DNA of 64,000 bases from Maea johnstoni (lineage: Eukaryota > Annelida > Polychaeta > Spionida > Magelonidae), in the NCBI GenBank assembly GCA_963942565.1, contig OZ012698.1, positions 28,367,744 through 28,431,743 on the forward strand. Reading direction: 5' to 3'. This document shows, one piece after another, positions 22,157-33,600 of the stretch (positions are counted from its first letter, which is position 1; every line of letters begins with the position of its first letter). Below the pieces are notes generated by a model. It did no database searches, was not told the origin of the DNA, and worked only from the letters and a program-made list of their open reading frames with translations. The translations under genes and the position numbers were made by a program.

Positions 22157-22689
22157 AACTTCATGTAATGAACAGGTTAGACCGTACTCATGTAACCAAA
22201 GTCAAATTGTGAGTTGGAGTTGGAGTAATAAAACATCTTATCCAAGATCCCGTCTGACTTGTCGTATCTGCACCCACCTTCAAACTCCTAAGACGATATT
22301 CTAGCGTCAGATTTGATCAGCAATAAGTGCAAAAGGTTGGCATTTACTAGCTCTGGGCTCCTACAGACGGTATGCTTCTTGCACCGAGGTCTACCAGTCA
22401 TTTATCCCTACCGAAGGGTTAGGAGTTCCCCCTGAACAACCTCCTCCTATTTTGTATTTTGACCATGTATTATATATTTTTTTGATACACATACAAAACT
22501 TGCCATAAGTTACAGGCCTGATTACATCAATAAGATAAAGAATATACCAGAAACGTCTCAGAAACTTAAGTTATAGATACCGTGACAAATACATTGTTCT
22601 TCACACACAAATATGCAAAGCACAAAGTTGTGTTTTGCCAAAATCTATGAATAGAGGAAAAGAGGATGTTCATACCCTTATTATCTAAT

Positions 22690-23200
22690 AACATGTAAGC
22701 TTGTATCAGATCAATAAATGTAATATCATAATATTTGTAGATAATAAACAGTAAGGAAGACCTCATCTTATTAATCTTGAAAGGTACATGAATAGAGCTA
22801 TAGAAGTTGAGCATATGCTTACAACTCGATAATATGCATGCTCATGTCAGATCAATAAATATAATATCATAATATTTAAAGATAATATATTGGTAAAAGG
22901 AAGACCTCATCTTATCAATCTTGAAAGAAAGATACATGAATAAAGCAACAGAAGTGGAGCATACACTTACAACCCGATAATTGTATGCTTGTACCAGATC
23001 AAACCATATAATATCATAAAATCCTAAAACACTGTATTGGTGAAGGGAAGACCTCATATCTTAGCAATATCTGGGCAAAATAAATGAAACTATTAACATG
23101 TATACCTGGATCAGATCAATAAACTAATATCATAATATCAATGCCTGTGCCAGTTCATTAAATTAATATCCTAATATCAAAAGACACTAGCAAATGGAAG
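22690..23200. repeat. degenerate AT-rich tandem repeat, about 4 units
   Basis: Repeating blocks 'cagatcaataaatataatatc', then 'ggaagacctcat', then 'atcttgaaag..acatgaata', then 'gcatac..ttacaac..gataat', with a spacing of about 150 bp that shrinks to the right. Units are strongly diverged. Confidence 0.7.
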
Positions 23201-24457
23201 ACCCTTAAGAAATCACTTAGTTATCAATAATGCTGGTCTATCTCCTATGTAACGACCACTGAGTAATTTCATTGTAAATATATAGTGCCCAATTTATTTT
23301 CTTCTTAGCTTCACAGCATAAATATCTTTGGCAAGTTTGAACCTGATGTTTGGCAGACCTAGAGTATTTAGAGTCATAGGTATTTATTTTGGAAAAAAAC
23401 ACTTAATTTCATAGAAAATCATGAGGATTTTTTGCTCTTTCAAAATAGGGAATCAACTTATCAAGTTTCCAATGATCTACTAGGTAGATACCTAGAAAAC
23501 ATGCTAACTTATTAGACACACATTAGGATACACCAGAAAATCTATAAAATCTCAAATTCTGGTTTTGAGTTAAGCTGTCAAAATAATATCAGAAATATTT
23601 TGATCGAAGACAATTCATTCACATATCTACAGCAGATCGTGGCTCCATCTGGCGTCACTTCAAAAATAAGCTATTTAAACCATAAATAGTCAACACTGCA
23701 CAGTGTATCGCCAATACAAATAAATACAAGAAAATACAATATTCAAAAATAAAATTTATCATCTGTAGATGAGTGGCAATTGGGTGATGATTTATGACTA
23801 TAATCCTAGCATGCCTGTGAGTCCAAAAAAGTCCTGACTACTTAGGTTATATCTTTGTGAAGAGAGCATTTTTTGGAAAGTATTCCAATGAAAAATGGCG
23901 ATTACAACCCTATGCACACTGTCCTTTCAGATATTTCGTGAATTTATGCTCAATTTTTATGTTATTCTAAAAAGTATCAGAAATCAAAACAACTCTTGTC
24001 AGGAAAGATAACCAGTGTGAAATGAGTTTTTGTATTCATAAACTCATTCAGCTATCTAGTACCTCTTGAAAAGTGTCATTGTTGGACAAATGTGTTCTAA
24101 ATAACATTTTTCCCCAAATATTTTCAAAAGCACGCATTCCTCATAAAGATACCCTCAAAGTAGCTAGGCAGTTCTAGGCTGAAATAATTATGATGAGCTA
24201 CAATAGCTCAGAAAGTATGATTCCAAATAAATACACTAAAAACACGGTTTCCCCCTTCACTTTTGGAAAACTGACATTTGGCCATTTAGGTGTTATTACT
24301 GCTATATATAATGATAGTTGTCAAAATACAGTAGCTCACACAGAGTATTATGTTAACTGAAAACCTTCTTAAAACACAGATAATGAAAATAACCACTCCC
24401 CCCACATAATGATCAATGATAATAATATTTAAAGTTGCTGCCAAAATAAGATTCTGT
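23200..24457. other. downstream flank of the transporter gene
   Basis: Probably contains the transporter 3' UTR on the minus strand next to 24457. I could not place a convincing polyadenylation signal. Confidence 0.4.
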
Positions 24458-24657
24458 CTAGACGTAAGATTCGTGTTCGACGAGTGAGACCTTGCGCGAG
24501 GCCTCCCCCTCTTGCTCCGCCGCGTGTTCCTGAGCCCAGCGCTCGAGGCAGCGACGCAGCGGGGGCTCGAAGGCAAACACAATAGCCCCAGCTATGTAAA
24601 ACCCTCCACACAATCTCATTGATACCATGTAGCTGTCGGTCACATCTTTCAATGCAC
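24458..24657 (-). CDS. transporter coding exon 5 (last)
   Basis: Acceptor TTTGCTTTCCAG|GTGCATTG. Encodes ALKDVTDSYMVSMRLCGG, TM12 (FYIAGAIVFAF) and a charged cytosolic tail ending VEHESYV, then TAG. Confidence 0.9.
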
Positions 24658-27600
24658 CTGGAAAGCAAAAGAATTAAAATTATGGTTCGTCAATGATTGC
24701 AAATAATGACTCATGATTAAAGGGATTTTATATTGGTTTTGAAGAAGAGATAGACAAACCCCGCTATATAAGCTTGCCATTTGTTTTGGTGCCAGAAATA
24801 TTATAGGTGCTTTCCGAATGATTGGGAGTATCACAAAAAGGGTATTATAGAGAAATCTGCCCAATTGAACACCTCCATAGATTAGCCTTTTTTTTTTTTA
24901 TCCCCTGTCACCTTGATAAGTGTTGAAATAGGATCTTTGAACATTGAACAGCTGCATAGATAGAACAGTTTGGGTTTTCCTTGAGTGTTCAACGTACACA
25001 AGTTTCACTGCCCCAAGGAAAGATTATGAGGTGTTTTAGTTGCCTTATTAGAAAAGTGATAGATTTAAATATATCACTACTTACTAACCCACCACAGGAG
25101 ACCCAATCATGAATGATAATGGTACAAAGAAATTTAATATTTTAAAATTTCAAGATGCCATCTGGGGTTTCAAAAAGGTATTTCAAGGAAAGGTTCTGAG
25201 GTGTTTCGGTTGCCTTATTGGAAATGAGAGATTTGAATATACAGGTGAACTTGGATATGACGGACTCAATGGGACCAGGAAAATTGGTCCGTCATATGCA
25301 AAATCCGTCGTATACATATGACGAATACTTGATATGCATCGGACTGGGACCGAGCATATTGTCCGTCATAGACAGAAATCCGTCATACAGTGGTCCGTCA
25401 TATCCAAGTTCACCTGTATTACTTACCCACCACAGGAGACCCAATCATGAATGATAATGGTACAAAGAACCAGGCAATACCGATGGACATGTTGAGATGA
25501 CGCAGTCCGACGATATCGGCCACCAACGCGACGAGGAACAGGAGAACGCTTCCTCCGAAGAACCCAAACACGATGCAGTACGCCACGAGGACTCCGTAAT
25601 ACGGGAAGAAGGGAAGGATCATCGCAAACAAGCCGGTCACCACGTAGGAGAACTGGACAATGTGGATCTTGCTGATGATGCGAAGATCGGCAAACCAGCC
25701 AAGAAAGAGACGTCCGACCAGCTCACTTCCTCCGACGAAAGACATCATCGCGGCGGCTTCTTGCTTGCTCAGACCTATCTCCTCCGCGTAGGGCACGATG
25801 ACGAAGTACTGGTTGTACTGGCCGAAGTTTCCGAAGATCATACCGATGATGAAGAGTTGGAAGAGCGGGTTGCGACAGAAGGGAATGGTCGCTGCGAATC
25901 CATCCCATTGGCGTCTCCAGTACGACTTCCTCTGATGGCTTGTCGGTGGAAAATCTGGTTCCGAATCAGCAATCATTTCCTCCTCATTGTTGTTGTCATC
26001 CTCTTCGTTTACGCGTTTCTCTGTTCCCGTTAGTACCTTTACGACATCCCCGTTTGCGGCGTCAGGATATTTAAACGACAGGCAGGGTGAATTCTCCCAG
26101 ATGGCGACACATGGTGGAGTTTCCGAGATCAGCGCAAGATCTTTCTCGTCCGCTTTCCACGCATCCCTCTCAACGAAGCCACCTTTGAGAAGCAGCTCAT
26201 TCTCGATGGAGGCGTCCTCCGGCGCGACCTTGTGAGGTGACCTTGGGGGCTTGAGTCTCGCTGCTGCCTCCTCCGCGGAGTCACCTTCCGAGGAGCGCTT
26301 TTTGTAGAACTCGAGTGGGCGTAGCACGGCGCCACTGAGGATGACGTTCAGCTGTATGGCGCCCAGGATCAGGAGCCCGCCGCGGAGACCGTACTCGTCC
26401 ACCAGGAGCCGGATGAGGGGTGGCATGATAAGAATACCGAGCGCCTCGCCAGCGAGAGCGATGCCGTTAGCGAAGGATCGGTGCTTGTTGAAGTATTTTC
26501 CGGTTATCGCCTGTGAAGCTCCCATGGCGAACATACTGCCTCCACCTGAAAACAAGAAATAAAGAGTCTACTGAGATTGATACATTTAGAAAAAAAATGG
26601 AATCTGAAAATATTCATATCGACTAAAAACTACAGAAATCTTAAACTTGATGAAGTCATTTTATACTACTACTAAAACTACAACTACTTATTATTTCAAT
26701 GGTAAGGATCTTCCCTGAGGCCCTCTGGCATTTTGTAACTGCAGCTAGAGAAGATAATCAATGAACATTTGATTATACAACATCTCATGTTAGTGATGAT
26801 GGTACCCCCCCCCCCCCCCCCCCCCCCTTCAAGTTTACAAGCATCCAGCTAACCACCAGCCTCATAGCCCCAGGCTACAATAAATTGTATGAGGCTATAA
26901 TAATATTTGCCATTGTTGCCCAGCTGGCTATAAGAAAAGTGACATTTCAAGATCATGCTCAGAGGAATATTTAGAATATTTAGAATAATAGGGTTTGGAA
27001 TCGGTTGCAATTTCATGATCGATATTCAGTTGCAGCCAACCGATCGATTATCGATCATAATCAGTTCTTCACACTTTTGCAGTAATTGGGTACTAGAGGT
27101 CAAGAGCCTAATAATAAGTGATAGTCTATGACAATTACTTGCCATTAGCACCTACCTTAACTTCGTTTTGAAGTGTTTTTGTAGCTTAGTTTCATAGCAA
27201 GAAAGCCGACAACTTGCCTGTCATTTAGTTCTATATTTTGCCACTAGGTGTCACTTTTTCCGATTATTATCGATTGCCAGTTTTGTAATCGATTAATCAG
27301 TAAAAAGATCCGCAAACGATCGATTATCGATTATAATCGATGATCGTCCCAACACTACTTGATTGACAATTATTTTTTCATTTTTCGCATAGGTGTTTTT
27401 ATATAATAGACGATCAAAATACTTGATTTCTTTTGAGGTGCAGAAATGTCTTACCTATGAGTGCACCATATGTGAAGACGACTATCCCCATGTCAGTGGC
27501 GAAGGCAGCACCTATAGCTCCGGCAGCACACAGCATACCTCCAAACATCACCACCACCCGGTTACTCCATTTATCACTCAGAAAGCCACCCAGAGGTGCT

Positions 27601-30600
27601 GAAAAACAAAAGCAACTAGAATTAGGGATTGGCACCTATAGCTCCAGCAGCATTTGATAAAATAATCATTCCCATTCAATATCAGTAGTTGGTATTGTAT
27701 CATGTACCCGTACCTATCACTAACTGCAAATGCAAATGTCTCCTCTACATAATGAAAAAATAAGAATTTATGGATGATTCTCTATAAATGAACCACTGAG
27801 CTGTATTTGTGATATCTGGCATGAAATATATAGTTTGGGATCATGAAAAAAATATATTCTCTGAAAACATGTATAATGCAAACTATAAATATACACTTAA
27901 AATGATACAAATGTTGCCTAAAATAAATGATTTTTTTCTAATGTTACAATCTAAGGTCTCCTCGATTTGGATCCAAACATCTCAGAATGACCTTCAAAAT
28001 TAATCAAAGGTCACCAAAATCTGACAATTCAATAGGAATGCCATAACATTTATGTACTTGAAATAGACATTTTTAGAAATTCCTCACCAATTTTTTTTTT
28101 TTTTGGGGGGGGGGGGGGGTTTCCGAAGGGTGATTTTTGAGGGTTTGGGTTTCCAAGTTGCGTCCAAGCGCTAAGACTATGCTCATAGTGTCTAGACCAA
28201 TGATTTTTCTCACCTAACACAGCAGCCACCAGACCATCCACCGCAGCCATCCAGGACGACTCTGTAGCAGACACCTTAAACTCTTCCATGAATTCCCCTG
28301 TGAGAACGCCATAGGCACTGAACGTCCCTGTACAGATCATCAGAGACACAAACGTACCTACAATACAACAACAATAAACCATGTGAGAACGCCATAGACA
28401 CTGAACGTCCCCGTACAGATCATCAGAGACACAAACGTACCTACAATACAACAACAATAAACCATGTGAGAACGCCATAGGCACTGAACGTCCCCGTACA
28501 GATCATCAGAGACACAAACGTACCTACAATACAACAACAATAAACCATGTGAGAATGCCATAGGCACTGAACGTCCCCGTACAGATCATCAGAGACACAA
28601 ACGTACCTACAATACAACAACAATAAACCATGTGAGAACGCCATAGGCATTGAAGTCCCCGTACAGATCATCAGAGACACAAACGTACCTACAATACAAC
28701 AACAATAACCCATGTGAGAACGCCATAGGCACTGAACGTCCCTGTACAGATCATCAGAGACACAAACGTACCTACAATACAACAACAATAACCCATGTGA
28801 AAACGCCATAGGCACTGAACGTCCCTGTACAGATCATCAGAGACACAAACGTACCTACAATACAACAACAATAAACCATGTGAGAACGCCATAGACACTG
28901 AACGTCCCTGTACAGATCATCAGAGACACAAACGTACCTACAATACAACAACAATAACCCATGTGAAAACGCCATAGGCACTGAACGTCCCTGTACAGAT
29001 CATCAGAGACACAAACGTACCTACAATACAACAACAATAAACCATGTGAGAACGCCATAGGCACTGAACGTCCCCGTACAGATCATCAGAGACACAAACG
29101 TACCTACAATACAACAACAATAAACCATGTGAGAACGCCATAGGCACTGAACGTCCCCGTACAGATCATCAGAGACACAAACGTACCTACAATACAACAA
29201 CAATAAACCATGTGAGAACGCCATAGGCACTGAACGTCCCCGTACAGATCATCAGAGACACAAACGTACCTACAATACAACAACAATAAACCATGTGAGA
29301 ATGCCATAGACACTGAACGTCCCCATACAGATCATCAGAGACACAAACGTACCTACAATACAACAACAATAAACCATGTGAGAACGCCATAGGCACTGAA
29401 CGTCCCCGTACAGATCATCAGAGACACAAACGTACCTGCAATACAACAACAATAAACCATGTGAGAACGCCATAGGCACTGAACGTCCCTGTACAGATCA
29501 TCAGAGACACAAACGTACCTACAATACAACAACAATAAACCATGTGAGAACGCCATAGACACTGAACGTCCCCATACAGATCATCAGAGACACAAACGTA
29601 CCTACAATACAACAACAATAAACCATGTGAGAACGCCATAGGCACTGAACGTCCCCATACAGATCATCAGAGACACAAACGTACCTACAATACAACAACA
29701 ATAAACCATGTGAGAACGCCATAGACACTGAACGTCCCCGTACAGATCATCAGAGACACAAACGTACCTGCAATACAACAATAAACCATGTGAGAACGCC
29801 ATAGACACTGAACGTCCCCGTACAGATCATCAGAGACACAAACGTACCTGCAATACAACAACAATAAACCATGTGAGAACGCCATAGGCACTGAACGTCC
29901 CCGTACAGATCATCAGAGACACAAACGTACCTGCAATACAACAACAATAAACCATGTGAGAACGCCATAGGCACTGAACGTCCCCGTACAGATCATCAGA
30001 GACACAAACGTACCTACAATACAACAACAATAAACCATGTGAGAACGCCATAGGCACTGAACGTCCCCGTACAGATCATCAGAGACACAAACGTACCTGC
30101 AATACAACAATAAACCATGTGAGAACGCCATAGGCACTGAACGTCCCCGTACAGATCATCAGAGACACAAACGTACCTACAATACAACAACAATAAACCA
30201 TGTGAGAACGCCAAAGACACTGAACGTCCCCGTACAGATCATCAGAGACACAAACGTACCTGCAATACAACAACAATAAACCATGTGAGAACGCCATAGG
30301 CACTGAACGTCCCCGTACAGATCATCAGAGACACAAACGTACCTACAATACAACAACAATAAACCATGTGAGAACGCCATAGGCACTGAACGTCCCCGTA
30401 CAGATCATCAGAGACACAAACGTACCTACAATACAACAACAATAAACCATGTGAGAACGCCATAGACACTGAACGTCCCCGTACAGATCATCAGAGACAC
30501 AAACGTACCTACAATACAACAACAATAAACCATGTGAGAACGCCATAGGCACTGAACGTCCCCGTACAGATCATCAGAGACACAAACGTACCTACAATAC

Positions 30601-33600
30601 AACAACAATAAACCATGTGAGAACGCCATAGACACTGAACGTCCCCATACAGATCATCAGAGACACAAACGTACCTGCAATACAACAATAAACCATGTGA
30701 GAACGCCATAGACACTGAACGTCCCCATACAGATCATCAGAGACACAAACGTACCTGCAATACAACAATAAACCATGTGAGAACGCCATAGGCACTGAAC
30801 GTCCCCGTACAGATCATCAGAGACACAAACGTACCTACAATACAACAACAATAAACCATGTGAGAACGCCATAGACACTGAACGTCCCCGTACAGATCAT
30901 CAGAGACACAAACGTACCTACAATACAACAACAATAACCCATGTGAGAACGCCATAGGCACTGAACGTCCCCGTACAGATCATCAGAGACACAAACGTAC
31001 CTGCAATACAACAACAATAAACCATGTGAGAACGCCATAGGCACTGAACGTCCCCGTACAGATCATCAGAGACACAAACGTACCTACAATACAACAACAA
31101 TAAACCATGTGAGAACGCCATAGGCACTGAACGTCCCCGTACAGATCATCAGAGACACAAACGTACCTGCAATACAACAACAATAAACCATGTGAGAACG
31201 CCATAGGCACTGAACGTCCCCGTACAGATCATCAGAGACACAAACGTACCTACAATACAACAACAATAAACCATGTGAGAACGCCATAGGCATTGAAGTC
31301 CCCGTACAGATCATCAGAGACACAAACGTACCTACAATACAACAACAATAACCCATGTGAGAACGCCATAGGCACTGAACGTCCCTGTACAGATCATCAG
31401 AGACACAAACGTACCTACAATACAACAACAATAACCCATGTGAGAACGCCATAGGCACTGAACGTCCCTGTACAGATCATCAGAGACACAAACGTACCTA
31501 CAATACAACAACAATAAACCATGTGAGAACGCCATAGACACTGAACGTCCCCGTACAGATCATCAGAGACACAAACGTACCTACAATACAACAACAATAA
31601 ACCATGTGAGAACGCCATAGACACTGAACGTCCCCATACAGATCATCAGAGACACAAACGTACCTGCAATACAACAACAATAAACCATGTGAGAACGCCA
31701 TAGGCACTGAACGTCCCCGTACAGATCATCAGAGACACAAACGTACCTACAATACAACAACAATAAACCATGTGAGAACGCCATAGACACTGAACGTCCC
31801 CGTACAGATCATCAGAGACACAAACGTACCTACAATACAACAACAATAAACCATGTGAGAACGCCATAGACACTGAACGTCCCCGTACAGATCATCAGAG
31901 ACACAAACGTACCTACAATACAACAACAATAAACCATGTGAGAACGCCATAGGCACTGAACGTCCCCGTACAGATCATCAGAGACACAAACGTACCTGCA
32001 ATACAACAACAATAAACCATGTGAGAACGCCATAGGCACTGAACGTCCCCGTACAGATCATCAGAGACACAAACGTACCTACAATACAACAACAATAAAC
32101 CATGTGAGAACGCCATAGACACTGAACGTCCCCATACAGATCATCAGAGACACAAACGTACCTACAATACAACAACAATAAACCATGTGAGAACGCCATA
32201 GGCACTGAACGTCCCCGTACAGATCATCAGAGACACAAACGTACCTACAATACAACAACAATAAACCATGTGAGAACGCCATAGGCACTGAACGTCCCCG
32301 TACAGATCATCAGAGACAAAAACGTACCTACAATACAACAACAATAAACCATGTGAGAACGCCATAGGCACTGAACGTCCCCGTACAGATCATCAGAGAC
32401 ACAAACGTACCTACAATACAACAACAATAAACCATGTGAGAACGCCATAGACACTGAAAGTCCCCGTACAGATCATCAGAGACACAAACGTACCTACAAT
32501 ACAACAACAATAAACCATGTGAGAACGCCATAGACACTGAACGTCCCCGTACAGATCATCAGAGACACAAACGTACCTGCAAGTTTAATAAATATTTACT
32601 AAAAATATTGATATAAAGAACTGGTATGAATGAAGCATAACCAACGCAAAAAGATAACACCCGGTGTTATCTTTTTGACAAGTTATTATATTTAAAATCC
32701 TTTAAGTTATCTTTCCTAAATATAAGTAAGGAAATTTCATATTTATAAATGAAAGTTACCATAAGTTATCATGATGAATGTAGGAATTTTTGTAACTAGT
32801 TTACAGTCAATAAACAATACATACATATTCAAAAATATCATAGATCCAGACTTCAGTTTCTATAAGTGCTCTAGGCATGCATGGGTTGAAAATGTTAACC
32901 CTTATGCTGCTGGTGGCTAATTCAGCCAATAAAAAAATATGCAAAATACCTGGAAAATGACTGAAACCCTGGCAAATGGGTACTCATATGAAAGTACTCA
33001 GTGAGAGCTTTCGAATGAGTACCCACATGACAGGGTTCGGATCGTTTTCAAAGATCTTTGCGTCCTTGTGCTTTGGACGAAAGTAACCCCAGCATCAGAA
33101 GGGTTAAGGGGGGAATAAAATATCAAGTCAAACCCCCTCTTGATCTATTATTTGATTTGTTGAGAAACCTCCCTCGTTCCCCTCCCTCCTGGTCATGTTT
33201 CATGATGAAATAATGATAATATTTGCAATATCATTGCAATTACCATTCATTATCATTATTCTTATCATCACTATTTAAATTATCATTGTATTTCTATAGC
33301 GAAGTTCCTTTAGATATTTTGTAAAATAATTTAATACTCCTGAGTAATTTTCATAAGTATCGTAGATCCAGAAGGAAAATTCTAGAGGAACTTTAAAACA
33401 TTAATGGATTAAAGGAAAAGGACCTCACTGCATCATAGCTAGAGGCTATATTCATTCAAAATCACCGTACTGAACCATTTACAATGCAGCATATCTATGC
33501 TATGCAAAACAAAGGATAGCATATGGCATATTAGCATCAGAATCATATGTAACTATGTAATAATACTGGGTGGAATATATCCGACCTTGGTGTGCTCGGC

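Noticed and set aside
22160-22480. Possible LTR fragment (AATAAA followed by a GT-rich stretch)
   Set aside because: No second copy, target duplication or primer site; too little to support.
25497-26033. 178-residue plus-strand frame opposite transporter exon 4
   Set aside because: Shadow of the GC-richer coding exon on the other strand; highly charged low-complexity translation without a domain.
28300-32580. Dozens of ~69-residue open frames (MPMAFSHGLLLLYCRYVC...) across the minisatellite
   Set aside because: They are the same frame repeating with each 83-bp unit; they start in exon-derived sequence read out of frame and stop at each acceptor TAG. They are not separate genes.
28300-32580. 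CRISPR-like regular repeat spacing
   Set aside because: There are no unique spacers: the whole 83-bp unit is repeated, the units are exon-derived, and the genome is eukaryotic.
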